DNA of 64,000 nucleotides from Microbacterium pumilum (GTDB lineage: Bacteria; Actinomycetota; Actinomycetes; Actinomycetales; Microbacteriaceae): NCBI RefSeq assembly GCF_039530225.1, contig NZ_BAAAOH010000001.1, forward strand, positions 1,054,001-1,118,000. The letters are read 5' to 3'. Below the pieces are notes generated by a model. The model was not told the origin of the DNA. It did no database searches and saw only the letters and a list, made by a program, of their open reading frames with translations. Made by a program: the position numbers and the translations under genes. Positions 50,955 to 59,675 of this stretch are shown here, piece by piece. Each line of letters begins with the position of its first letter. Within the stretch, counting starts at the first letter, position 1.

Positions 50955-52206
50955 CCCGCTCGCCGTCGAGCGCGGGATCGGCCTGAGCGACGAGCTCGGC
51001 GTAGAGGATTGCGGCGCGCTCGATGCGCTGTGGCCACATGTGTGTCGTCGAAGCGTGCTCGCGCGCGGCAGCGCCCATCGCGGCGCGGAGGTCCGGATCC
51101 TCGACGAGCGTTCGGATCGCGGACGCGCAATCTGCGGCGAGCTGTTCGGGAGACTCCGCCGCCAGCCGGATGGCGCACGAGTCGTCGACGTTGGCTCCTG
51201 GCCCGCCCCGCTGGCAGACGATCACCGGCAGGCTGTAAGCCATCGCTTCCATGGTCACGTTCCCACCTGGTTCGCGATAGCTCGGGAAGACGAAAACGTC
51301 GGCCCTCTCGTAGAAGTCGTCGACGACGTCGCGGGGCACCTTCCCATGGAAGGACACCCGCGCCTCGACACCCAGCTCCTTCGCCAGGGCCTCGCATGCT
51401 TCGCGGTCGTTTCCATCTCCGACGACATCCAGAGTCGTGTCGAGATCCTTGATGAGAGCCAATGCACGAATGACGTCCCGCAGGCCCTTGGTCCGCACGA
51501 TGCGGCCGACGTAGAGCAGACGCACGGCGCCGGTCCGATCAGTGCGATCGATGGGGGCACTCACGCTGTGCACCGCCGTCTCGCTCATGATCTCCAGGCG
51601 TCGGATGCGGAGGTTCGCAAGGAAATCCGCCACATACGGGGCCACCCCTATCACGCACGCCGCTGACTCATAGGTTCGCCGGAGCAATCGATCGTGCTGA
51701 ATGCGCCACGCGTCGAGGGCTCTGAGCCGCTGCCACCACGGCGTGGCGCCTTCCTCATCCACGAATCCGGGAGGTGACTCCAAGCTGCCTCCCACCGGAC
51801 CGACGACGAGCGGGACCCCCAGCCCGGCGGCGGGTGACGGATACCGCATGGCGACGGGAACGACTTGATGTGCGATGTCGAAGTGCTCGCCGGCAGCGAG
51901 CCGTTCTTTGATCCATCGGCGAGCCCGGATGTAGAACGGGACGTACCCGGGCTGCATCAGACTGTTCAGCCGCTCGAACCTATCCACGAGCGGAGGCTCT
52001 CCCCACTCAACCACGCGCACGTGGGGAAGCTGCTGTGCCATCGGCGTGTGATCGCGCTTGTAGGTCGTCAGCAGGGTCAATTCGAATCGCGCAGAGAGCA
52101 GCTTCGCCCATTGGAATGCGACCCAGGCCTCGCCGATGTCTTCGCCGTCACAAGCCGGCGCGATCATGAGTATCTTCAGAGTTCCACTCTCCGGTCGGTT
52201 CGTCAT
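50926..52206 (-). CDS. GT4-family glycosyltransferase
   Basis: 426 residues, GT-B fold. VGPVGGS lies in the acceptor domain, LYVGRIVRTKGL opens the donor domain, VVGDGNDR follows, and the E-x7-E motif is FPSYREPGGNVTMEAMAYSLPVI. It transfers a sugar from a nucleotide donor to the lipid-linked repeat unit. Last of four minus-strand genes linked by 4-nt overlaps (Wzz-like, polymerase, GT2, GT4). It ends tail-to-tail with the amide-ligase gene, overlapping it by 29 nt. Confidence 0.92.
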   Translation of the reverse strand: MTNRPESGTLKILMIAPACDGEDIGEAWVAFQWAKLLSARFELTLLTTYKRDHTPMAQQLPHVRVVEWGEPPLVDRFERLNSLMQPGYVPFYIRARRWIKERLAAGEHFDIAHQVVPVAMRYPSPAAGLGVPLVVGPVGGSLESPPGFVDEEGATPWWQRLRALDAWRIQHDRLLRRTYESAACVIGVAPYVADFLANLRIRRLEIMSETAVHSVSAPIDRTDRTGAVRLLYVGRIVRTKGLRDVIRALALIKDLDTTLDVVGDGNDREACEALAKELGVEARVSFHGKVPRDVVDDFYERADVFVFPSYREPGGNVTMEAMAYSLPVIVCQRGGPGANVDDSCAIRLAAESPEQLAADCASAIRTLVEDPDLRAAMGAAAREHASTTHMWPQRIERAAILYAELVAQADPALDGERATRSRPPSS

Positions 52207-53111
52207 CGCGGAAGGAACGTGTCATTGGCGCCCAGTGGAGCAGGGCGAGCCGAAGGGACAACCAGGGCGCGGACGGTCGGCCACGATTTGTCGTGACCAA
52301 GCATCGCGCGTCTCACCTCAGTAAGCACCGTCAGTGCCATATAGATCGACGCGAGGAAGGTACCCGATCGACGGCGATACAAGCGCACTCGGTTCAGGAT
52401 CTTCATCGTGTGAGTGACCGAACTCTCACCGGAGCCGCCGCCGACGTGCATTGCCCCTGCCGCCGGAGTGTAGACCGTCGCCCACCCCGCATCCTTCGCC
52501 CGGAGGCTGAAGTCGGTCTCCTCTGAGTAGAGGAAGTACGATTCGTCCATCCCGCCAAGCTTGGTATAGCACTCGGCGTCGACGAGCAGGATGGCTCCGA
52601 CGGCCCAGTCGATCTCGTGCTCCGCCTCGTATTCCCGAGGATCCTCGATGCGCTCGGTGAACACCGGCCAGCCGGTGAAGCTCAGGCCGCCGACTCGTCC
52701 CATCGTCGGTCCGCGACGAAGGGTTGGCGACAGGCTGCCGTCTTCTTCGCGGACGCGTGGCGCGACAACAGCGATGCCGGGCTTACGGAGGACCTGAAGC
52801 ATCCGTGGTACACACTCAGCGTCCAGCGAGGCGTCGGGATTGAGGATCAGTATCGCCGAAGCGTCCGGAGACCTGCGCACCGCCCGGTTCATTCCCGCCG
52901 CATACCCGTCGTTCGTCGAACGGACGACGATGCAGTCCTGACGGGCGTCGAGGATCTCGAGGGTGCCGTCGTGTGATCCGTTGTCGACCACAACGGTCGA
53001 GTAGGTGAGCTCACCCATCGCAGCAGGGAGGCTGTCGAGCAGATCCGTGATATGTCGCTCACTGTTGTAGGTGACGACGACAGCGGCTATGTCTACGGGC
53101 ATATGGGTCAT
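52203..53111 (-). CDS. GT2-family glycosyltransferase (rhamnosyltransferase-like)
   Basis: 302 residues, GT-A fold with AVVVTYNSERHI at the start, VVVDNGSHDGT, LILNPDASL as the D-x-D-like metal site and GGMDESYFLYSEETDFSLRA, a stretch typical of dTDP-rhamnosyl transferases. No membrane helix is evident. Overlaps its neighbours by 4 nt at both ends. Rhamnose as donor is a family-level suggestion. Confidence 0.9.
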   Translation of the reverse strand: MTHMPVDIAAVVVTYNSERHITDLLDSLPAAMGELTYSTVVVDNGSHDGTLEILDARQDCIVVRSTNDGYAAGMNRAVRRSPDASAILILNPDASLDAECVPRMLQVLRKPGIAVVAPRVREEDGSLSPTLRRGPTMGRVGGLSFTGWPVFTERIEDPREYEAEHEIDWAVGAILLVDAECYTKLGGMDESYFLYSEETDFSLRAKDAGWATVYTPAAGAMHVGGGSGESSVTHTMKILNRVRLYRRRSGTFLASIYMALTVLTEVRRAMLGHDKSWPTVRALVVPSARPAPLGANDTFLPR

Positions 53112-54418
53112 CTTAGGAGAGCCGCCAGACCTGCTTTGGCGTCCTCGATTCGCCGCAGCGCGCCGCAGATGCCCAGGGTGACGAAGAGAGTGCCCATCGT
53201 CATCGGAAATGCGAACGCGTCGAACATGAAGAGGCAGCTGAACCCGGCACAGATGGATGCGGTGAGCGCCAGCGCGAGGTCTCGTGACCCCTCGTCGCGA
53301 AGCCGCACGCGCAGTCGAAGCATGGTCACGGCGGCTGTGATACCGAGGGCCAGGAATGCGATGGTGCCGACGACCCCGATGGTCACGAGCAGAAGAAGAT
53401 ATTGATTGTCGAAGATCCGATACTTCGGGAGGAAGGTGCCCAAGCCCCGACCGAATGCCGGGTTCTGGGAGATGAATTCGAACGCGAGCGAGAAACTGTC
53501 GGTACGTGAGGCGATGCTGGGGTCTTCACCCGCCCCTGTGAAGAGTCCTACGATTGCGCCGAAGAAGTTCGGTGTGATCACGAGCATCGCGAGCACTCCG
53601 GCCGCCCCGATGGCAAGCACCCTGAGACGTCGTCGCCGAGTCCACCCGATCATGCAGATCACCAGTCCGATCGCGGCGCCGAGGTATGCCGACCTCGACG
53701 ATGTCAGCGGAATGATCGCGATCAGAGCGATGGCCGGAATCCACCGGATGACAGGTCCCCGGTGCGTGTGATTGAAACCGACGTGCAGCGCGAGCGGGAG
53801 GATCATCGCCAGCAGCACGCCGTACTCGATCGGGTGGATCGATGTGCCCGCAGGGCGCGGGTACCCTCCACGCGTGGTGAGCCCATACGCAGGTGCGCTC
53901 GACAACCCCGGGATGGACAGCTGGTCGACCCAGAGCTGTCGAGTGGCCACTTGGATGAGACCGAGGACGGCGATCAGACCCCCGCACACGGTGAAGCGCC
54001 AGATGAGGGTGTCGAGGCGACTGCGCTCATGGATGCCGTCGTGCGTGAGCAAGAGGGTGCCTGACCACGATGCGAGCGCCAGGAGCGCGACATCTCCCGG
54101 GCTTGTCTCGTCGGGACTCATCGGACGAGACATCGCGAGGATGTAGCTCACACCGACGAAGAACAGCAACAGAGCCAGGGCGATTCGAATCGGCTGTGGT
54201 TCGCTGGCTGCTCGTCGCGCCGCCCCGAGGAAGAGGAGAAGCCACAGCAGAAGACTTCCGAGCCCGAACAGCATCGATGGGGCGCCCGCGCTGCCCAGCG
54301 GGCCGACGATGAGCCTCGACGGCACGAAAAGCAGCAGCACCAGGTATACCGTCAGCCATCCGACGGCGTCGATCCTGCTCGTCGTCCGTGCGGTCAGCTG
54401 AGGGAGTGCAGTCGTCAA
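53108..54418 (-). CDS. O-antigen ligase/polymerase-like membrane protein (Wzy/WaaL type)
   Basis: 436 residues with about ten to twelve membrane helices and the O-antigen ligase domain pattern: a long periplasm-side loop near the middle (IQVATRQLWVDQLSIPGLSS), TTRGGYPRPAGTSIHPIEYG and SFSLAFEFISQNPAFGRGLG, whose Arg and His are typical of the family. It would polymerise flipped repeat units. It is coupled to the upstream Wzz-like gene (4-nt overlap), which supports the polymerase role. Confidence 0.9.
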   Translation of the reverse strand: MTTALPQLTARTTSRIDAVGWLTVYLVLLLFVPSRLIVGPLGSAGAPSMLFGLGSLLLWLLLFLGAARRAASEPQPIRIALALLLFFVGVSYILAMSRPMSPDETSPGDVALLALASWSGTLLLTHDGIHERSRLDTLIWRFTVCGGLIAVLGLIQVATRQLWVDQLSIPGLSSAPAYGLTTRGGYPRPAGTSIHPIEYGVLLAMILPLALHVGFNHTHRGPVIRWIPAIALIAIIPLTSSRSAYLGAAIGLVICMIGWTRRRRLRVLAIGAAGVLAMLVITPNFFGAIVGLFTGAGEDPSIASRTDSFSLAFEFISQNPAFGRGLGTFLPKYRIFDNQYLLLLVTIGVVGTIAFLALGITAAVTMLRLRVRLRDEGSRDLALALTASICAGFSCLFMFDAFAFPMTMGTLFVTLGICGALRRIEDAKAGLAALLR

Positions 54419-55125
54419 CTACGTGCTCGAGCTCGGACGGGTCGGCCCGCCGTCGCGTTCTTGGGTTCGCCGGGCACTTCGGCTGGTCCCCGCCACTTCG
54501 CTGGCTCGGTGCGCTCGGAACGGCGGCTCTGGCTTCGCCGCAAGAGCACGCCGTCGAGCGCGAACGCGACGAATCCGGTGGCGACGACACCGGCGGCCAA
54601 TGCAGCGATCACCAGCCTGAGGGTCCCGCTGATGTCGCTCTTCGCCTTTTCGTCGATCGTCAACGGCATCGAGGTGATGACCGCCTGGGCCGGCGCGTCG
54701 ACATCCTGCTGAAGTCGCTCGAGTTCGGCAGGGATCCGTTCGGCGATGAAGTTGAGAGTCGAGAGCGCGGCTGCCGCGGAATGGTCGGTCACATCGATGG
54801 CGATGACCGGCCCACGCGTCGAGTCGTCGATACCGACGACATACTCCGCTGTCGGCGACTGCTCGGCGACTTCTGCCTGCGCGGTCGTGCTACCGAAGTA
54901 CGCCACCACGATGCCAGCCGGCTGCTCGAGACCGCTGAGCGTCAGGAACGGGTTTCCGCCTACACCGACGGCTGCTTCGGATGGCAGGAGCAGAACCAGG
55001 CCCCTGGCGTTGTACTCGGGGGGGCTTGCGACGTATGCACCGTACGCTATGCCCGCCGTCAGGAGGACACCTGCGACAAGGACGTACCATCGGCGCGCCA
55101 AAGCCTTCAAGACGTCGAGTACCAC
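54415..55125 (-). CDS. Wzz-like chain-length determinant protein
   Basis: 236 residues from GTG 55125, chosen for GGGGAGGAA 6 nt upstream rather than the ATG at 55152. One membrane helix near the N-terminus (LARRWYVLVAGVLLTAGIAY), an extracytoplasmic domain with a helical middle (LNFIAERIPAELERLQQDV), and a second helix near ~175-197, then an Arg-rich tail. There is no Walker A motif, so it lacks the kinase part of the usual fused co-polymerases. Probably sets polymer length with the Wzy-like protein. Confidence 0.82.
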   Translation of the reverse strand: MVLDVLKALARRWYVLVAGVLLTAGIAYGAYVASPPEYNARGLVLLLPSEAAVGVGGNPFLTLSGLEQPAGIVVAYFGSTTAQAEVAEQSPTAEYVVGIDDSTRGPVIAIDVTDHSAAAALSTLNFIAERIPAELERLQQDVDAPAQAVITSMPLTIDEKAKSDISGTLRLVIAALAAGVVATGFVAFALDGVLLRRSQSRRSERTEPAKWRGPAEVPGEPKNATAGRPVRARARS

Positions 55126-55193
55126 AGAGTTCCTCCCCAATCCGGCGGGCATTGCGCGCCGCGGACACGAGGTATTCTACCTGGGGGGAACTT
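55126..55193. promoter_or_regulatory. Compact bidirectional promoter between two Wzz-like genes
   Basis: Only 68 bp separate two outward-facing genes. Each has a strong ribosome binding site at its edge (GGGGAGGAA on the minus strand, GGGGGGAAC on the plus strand). TATTCT (about 55173-55178) could be the + strand -10 box. Transcription of the two co-polymerase genes is probably linked. Confidence 0.45.
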
Positions 55194-55883
55194 ATGACTT
55201 TCTGGGAGTTGGTGCGCGCCTTCATCAGGCACTGGCCGATCGTGCTGATCGGTGCTGTGTGCACTGCCGGCGCCGGCTTTGTCGCGATCAGCGACGATGG
55301 CGTGTACTTCACGCGCGCCGAGATCGTATTTCTCGCTCCGACGAGTTCGCTCTATCCGAACGCTCTGCGCACGCAGTCCGAGGACCTCATCGACACCGCG
55401 GGCATCGTCGCCAAGCGGCTCGCCGGCCCGGGAAAGGTCACCAAGTTCGCATCGCCGGATGTGACACTCATCGGCATGGGCGTTCGCGATGGCTGGTCGC
55501 TCCGACTGCCCGACACCGGTGGCCAATGGGCGACGAACTACGCAACCCAAACTCTCAACCTGGATGTCGTGGCCGCGACCGAAGACGAGGCGCGCGCGCG
55601 GCAGACCGAACTCGTCGAGCGGGTCAAGACGGAGTTGAACCAGCTGCAACGGGATGCGAACGTCGATCCGGTGAATGACATCACCGCGATCGCAGCACCT
55701 GAGTCCACCGTGATGTACCACGTCGGGGGAAGCACCGCTCGAGTGCTTGGTATGACAGCCGCGCTGGGGATCGGTCTCACCGTTGCAGCCGTTCTCTTCC
55801 TCGAGTACCGGCGGCAGCCCAGACGCGACCTTGCGCCGCGCTGGACATCGCGCGCGCGCCTGCGAACCAGCACGTCGTCATAG
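55194..55883 (+). CDS. Second Wzz-like membrane protein
   Basis: 229 residues from ATG 55194, with GGGGGGAAC directly upstream; the open frame to 54981 runs antisense through the neighbour and is rejected. Membrane helix 1 spans ~14-33 (HWPIVLIGAVCTAGAGFVAI), helix 2 ~183-205, and a basic tail follows. The extracytoplasmic part resembles its divergent neighbour in organisation, with low sequence similarity. No kinase motif. A pair of such proteins could form a mixed co-polymerase oligomer. The GNAT gene begins 4 bp after the stop. Confidence 0.78.
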   Translation: MTFWELVRAFIRHWPIVLIGAVCTAGAGFVAISDDGVYFTRAEIVFLAPTSSLYPNALRTQSEDLIDTAGIVAKRLAGPGKVTKFASPDVTLIGMGVRDGWSLRLPDTGGQWATNYATQTLNLDVVAATEDEARARQTELVERVKTELNQLQRDANVDPVNDITAIAAPESTVMYHVGGSTARVLGMTAALGIGLTVAAVLFLEYRRQPRRDLAPRWTSRARLRTSTSS

Positions 55884-55887
55884 ACCC

Positions 55888-56760
55888 GTGACGATCGCAC
55901 CAAAGGTCTCCGTCAGCGAGATCATCCTTGAGGACAGCGCCCAGGTGAGCGCCTTCCTCCACGAGAATCTCAATCGACGCGTACCGGCCGCACGGTGGGC
56001 TGAACTCATCAGCCCGCCATGGGGGAGCGACCGACCCAATCACGGATTCCAGCTTCGCACCGCGGAGGGCGAACTGGTCGGAGTGTATGTGGCGGTGTAC
56101 TCCAGGCGGTTCCGCGACGGTGCTGAGCGGGAGGTGTGCAACCTAGCGGCGTTCTGCGTCCTGGAGGAACATCGTGTTCACTCGCTGAGACTGGTTCGAG
56201 CGATCCTGGCACAGAAGCATCTGCTCTTCACGGATCTATCTCCGAGTGGCAATGTCCCGGCAATGAACAAACGCCTGGGGTTCACAGAACTCGACACCGC
56301 GACCCGCTTGTCCCTGAATGTGTCGCGGCCGTTCGCTCGCACTCGCGGCGTCACCGACGACCCGAGGACGCTGGAGCAGACCCTGACGGGTCACGACGCC
56401 GTCGTTTTCGAGGATCACCGGGCTGCTCGAGCAGCCCGGCATCTGCTCATACTGGATGACAGTCGCTACGCCTACCTCATCTATCGTCGCGATCGACGCA
56501 AGCGTCTGGGCGTATTCGCGTCGCCACTGTATGTCGGGGGAGATCCCGCCGTACTACAGGCGAAGTGGCCCGACGTCGCGGCGCATCTGCGCAGACGCGG
56601 ATACCTGGCGACCTTGGCGGAGCGACGGATCCTGGGGTTCACCCCTCGTGGACCCGGTCGTGATCTCGCCCACCCGCGGCCGAAGATGTATCGCGGAGAG
56701 CTTCCTGCTGGAGAAACGGTTGACTACCTGTACAGCGAACTGACTCTGCTCGGATGGTAG
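55888..56760 (+). CDS. GNAT-family N-acyltransferase
   Basis: 290 residues from GTG 55888, 4 bp after the previous stop; the open frame to 55783 is inside the Wzz-like gene. The first ~150 residues fit the GNAT fold (EVCNLAAFCVLEEHRVHSLR with the acetyl-CoA-binding turn, then GNVPAMNKRLGF). The second half looks like a second, degenerate GNAT-like domain. Similar proteins in polysaccharide clusters may acylate a sugar or a peptide. The substrate cannot be told from sequence. A 15-bp hairpin overlaps its stop codon. Confidence 0.78.
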   Translation: MTIAPKVSVSEIILEDSAQVSAFLHENLNRRVPAARWAELISPPWGSDRPNHGFQLRTAEGELVGVYVAVYSRRFRDGAEREVCNLAAFCVLEEHRVHSLRLVRAILAQKHLLFTDLSPSGNVPAMNKRLGFTELDTATRLSLNVSRPFARTRGVTDDPRTLEQTLTGHDAVVFEDHRAARAARHLLILDDSRYAYLIYRRDRRKRLGVFASPLYVGGDPAVLQAKWPDVAAHLRRRGYLATLAERRILGFTPRGPGRDLAHPRPKMYRGELPAGETVDYLYSELTLLGW

Positions 56761-56786
56761 CGAAAGCCGCGACCATCCGAGCAGAG
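56744..56786. terminator. Bidirectional terminator between convergent genes
   Basis: A perfect 15-bp inverted repeat, CTCTGCTCGGATGGT (56744-56758) / ACCATCCGAGCAGAG (56772-56786), with a 13-nt loop. The left arm overlaps the last codons and stop of the GNAT gene; the right arm ends 10 bp before the stop of the convergent beta-helix gene. A T-containing tail (GATTGCTTTC) follows on the + strand. Confidence 0.85.
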
Positions 56787-56796
56787 ACGATTGCTT

Positions 56797-58368
56797 TCAG
56801 TTCGCGGGTGGAACGGTCTTCCCGTCATCCCACAGGTTATTGGTCCAGACATTTCCAGGTGCGTTCGAGTCGAAGGAAGTGATCGGACCCCAGATTCCGC
56901 ACTTGCCCCCCTCGCCGCGCTTGAAGATGTTGTTCGTGAACTTGATGTTGTTGACACCCGCCGAGTACGGCTTGCCAGTCGTCGAACCACCGTAGGCGCA
57001 GTAGCCGACCGAACCGTCGGGTCCACCATCGATCAGGTTGTTGTCGATCGTGTTGCGCTGCACGATGCCGAAGTCGCCATAACCCGTCAGCGCCGCGGAG
57101 CAGCCGGCGTCCGGAGGCACCGGGGTGGAGTCACAGGCGATCGTGTTGTGGCGGAGGATGGTGTCCTGGCCCATGCGGATTGCCGACTCGTGGTCGATGC
57201 CGCGGCGGTCGGTGTACTGCGCGTGCAGGTACGAGTCCTGCAGCGTGCAGTTGGAGGAGCAGTTCGCGGATCGGCTACCGCCGGTGATCTCCACGCGGGT
57301 GAGGGTCCAGTTCACGTCGCCGACGCCGGTGCCGGTCGAGTTGGGCATCCTCACTTCACTGTCGGTCATGCTGAAGGAGCCGTTGAAGTAGTCCGGGTCG
57401 CTGTAGATCTGCCCGTTCAGTACGGATCGCGTGATCTTGATCCCCTTGGCCAGGATGCGCATGTCGCAATTGATGATCTTCGCGTCGATCACAACGTTGT
57501 CAGTCTGGATCGTGCACGGCCCGGTGTACGTGGTCAGCGTTGTTCCGGCAGGAACACCGGTCGTCGCGGAGGAGGGGAATGAACGGCCCAAGACGATGAA
57601 CCCTCCAGTCTCCGCCGGCGGCGGCGTAACCGTCGGGGTCGGGGTGGGAGTCGGGGTCGGCGTCGGGGTCGGCGTCGGCGTGGGGGTCGGCTTCGGAGTC
57701 GCCGTCGGGGTGGGCGTCGGCGTGGCAGTCGCCGTCGGCGTGGCCGTCGGAGTCGGAGTCTGGGAATCCGTCGGCTTCGGAGTCGGCGTGGTCGGCGTGC
57801 CGGGCTCGACGGTCTCCACCTTGTAGACGACGTCTACGAGATAGTTCGACCCGTCGTAGCTGTATGTCGGCAGCGTGCTGGTCGGGCCATATCGGTAGAC
57901 GCCTGCACCCGCGCCCAGGCGGAATCCGTTCTGGTACATCGTCTCGTCGAGATCGTCCTCCGTCACGGCGTAGCCGCCACGGGGAGCGTTGTAAGACGCG
58001 ACGTAGGAACGGCCAGCATCGAGGCTCACCGGCTCGTCAAGCGGGATGGTGCGCCAACCCACTTCGGTCGTCGCGTCGAACGAGACCTGCGCGATCACAT
58101 CGCCGTCTCCGGACCAGAGGGTCGCCTGCGTGACGCCGAATGCCCGCTCGCCCTGGTAGTACTGCAGGGCCACCACGTCGCCCGACTTCTGCGGGCTGAA
58201 GCGCACGCCGAGTTCGACCGCCCCGCGGTCGGAGTCCACATCGATGGCGGGTTCCAAGTTGTCGGCGAATATGCCGGTCGTCGTCGAGGGCACGGCAGCG
58301 AGAGCTGGGGCCACAGCGAAGCCCGCCACCGCGACAAGACCGACGAGGCCGGCGATGAATCCAGCGAG
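56797..58368 (-). pseudogene. DUF4082 / beta-helix surface protein, 5'-truncated at a gene junction
   Basis: About 520 residues remain. From the junction: most of a signal-peptide hydrophobic core (GLVGLVAVAGFAVAPALA/A), one DUF4082 domain (~30-175) like those of the giant secreted protein, a TPTP linker of ~60 residues, and a right-handed beta-helix-like region with repeated asparagines (RHNTIACDS, QRNTIDNN, NNIKFTNNIF). The initiator Met and basic start of the signal peptide are missing, and the frame runs backwards into an out-of-frame part of the upstream glycosyltransferase fragment. A GTG within the signal core could start translation but would leave no working signal. The original product was probably a secreted glycan-binding or glycan-cleaving protein. 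Confidence 0.75.
57630..57800. repeat. GTCGGGGTCGGCGTCGG low-complexity tract encoding a Thr-Pro linker
   Basis: Near-perfect hexamer-like repeats of GTCGGG/GTCGGC type encode, on the minus strand, alternating Thr and Pro with a few Ala and Lys. Such tracts change length easily by slippage. The linker separates the DUF4082 domain from the beta-helix. Confidence 0.8.
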
Positions 58369-59309
58369 ATGCGGGGGCCCGCGACATCCGCGAGCCGGCT
58401 CGAAAGGATCAGCTCGGCGGCGGTGCCCTCGAGCTGCCAGCTGAGCCGCTTGATGAAGTCCGGATCGTCGTCGGGGCGGCTGGCCACGATGATCGTGTCG
58501 GCGCTGAGCTGGCGAGCGTTGGCCGCGACAGAGTGGGTCGACCCGACACGCGGGTAGTTCTTGCCGTCGACGTCCATGTCGGCCTCGACGGTGTCGGTGG
58601 TGGCGATGCCGACGACCGAGTAGCCCAGCTTGCCGTCGCGCTCGAGCCGGCGGATGACGTACTCGATGTCGTCGCGCGAGCCCGTGACGATGGCGCGGGA
58701 GGTGAAGAGCCCCACCTTGCGCTTGGCGTTGAGCCACCGGCGCCACGCCCAGCGATTGACCAGGAGCACCAGCAGACCGATCGGCAGAGCGAAGATCAGC
58801 TGCGTACGAGCGCCGGGCAGCTGGAAGATCACGAAGATCATCGCGACGATCCCGAACGCGAATCCGGTGGAGTGGGCGAGCCGGACGTACTCGGTCGAGC
58901 CCGACCCGACGATGGTGCTGGACCGGGTGCGGAACAGCGCGAGCATGGTGATCCACAGCGCGCCGCTCAGGATGGGGAGTGCCCCATGTGTCCACATCGC
59001 GGCGAGGCCGCCATATGTGACGAGTGAGTCCACCAGGGCGACACCGACCGTGACCAGCAGCACCGCCAGCACGTCGGAGATCCGCAGCTGCCGGGCGTAG
59101 CGCCGCTCCCACGCACGCCGCCGCTCGAGTGCGGGCTCGATCCGTGGTGCGACCGTCGCACCTGCCGGCAGGACGGCCGCCTTCGCGGCCGACACTGCGG
59201 TCGACCGTGCTCCGGTCGTCGTGACGATCGGAGCGCGAAGCGCAGCAATCGGCCTGAATCCAGAAGGTGGATCCAAATCGATCGCTGCGCTCGCGTCGAT
59301 CGTCGTCAT
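58362..59309 (-). pseudogene. Truncated polyprenyl-phosphate glycosyl-1-phosphate transferase (WcaJ/WbaP-type), catalytic domain missing
   Basis: About 315 residues from ATG 59309. The N-terminal membrane region is present (four to five helices, from LRISDVLAVLLVTVGVALVD to ALPIGLLVLLVNRW), then the CoA-binding-like domain (SRAIVTGSRDDIEYVIRRLE) ending GTAAELILSSRLADVAGPRISL. In intact family members the next step is an additional helix and the ~200-residue catalytic domain that moves a sugar phosphate onto undecaprenyl phosphate. Here the frame instead enters the following gene out of register and stops at 58095. The enzyme that should start repeat-unit synthesis is therefore inactive unless another copy exists elsewhere. 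Confidence 0.8.
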
Positions 59310-59675
59310 TGCCCGGCGGCAAAATGCCGCACGCGCAAAGCGTCCCCAGTCGCCATTACGTTCCCCAGTACCGCTTCTGACGAGCAGGCTCGTCGATTCC
59401 CCATAAAGCATCTCGGCGAGCGAACTCGTCGAAATTTCAATCCCCAGCGAGGCCCCGATAAATCGGGTCAATCACATGCATAGGCATCCCACTGCCCTGC
59501 AACAGCAAATCTACCGTGCCGGAGGTCGAGTGGGAAGCGCCATTTCGAATGAGACCAACAACTACGCTGAGGTTTTGCTCAGGACTTGCGGATGCTGCCA
59601 CTCCGCATATCCGCCGCGAGGCGTCTGCGGGGGCGTCGTCGCTGGGCAAGCTCGGAGCTTCGCACCCGTCGTCGC
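59310..59675. promoter_or_regulatory. Divergent intergenic region with AT-rich patches
   Basis: 366 bp between the truncated glycosyltransferase and the GT2-GtrA gene, slightly poorer in GC than its surroundings. It contains GAAATTTC (59431-59438) and an operator-like hairpin CCCGAT-AA-ATCGGG (59454-59467). No coding frame with family resemblance was found, although small open frames exist. Promoters of both flanking genes must lie here, but no clear -35/-10 pair was seen. Confidence 0.4.

Noticed and set aside
56797..59322. Treating the 841-codon frame as one protein
   Set aside because: Its first ~320 residues are an Arg-rich shadow of the glycosyltransferase fragment; only the part after the junction has recognisable domains.
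58095..59471. Treating the 458-codon frame as a complete glycosyltransferase
   Set aside because: Its last ~90 residues are read out of frame from the DUF4082 gene and the catalytic domain is absent.
59310..59675. A small gene in the divergent gap
   Set aside because: Short open frames exist but none has a ribosome binding site plus a recognisable or conserved-looking product.
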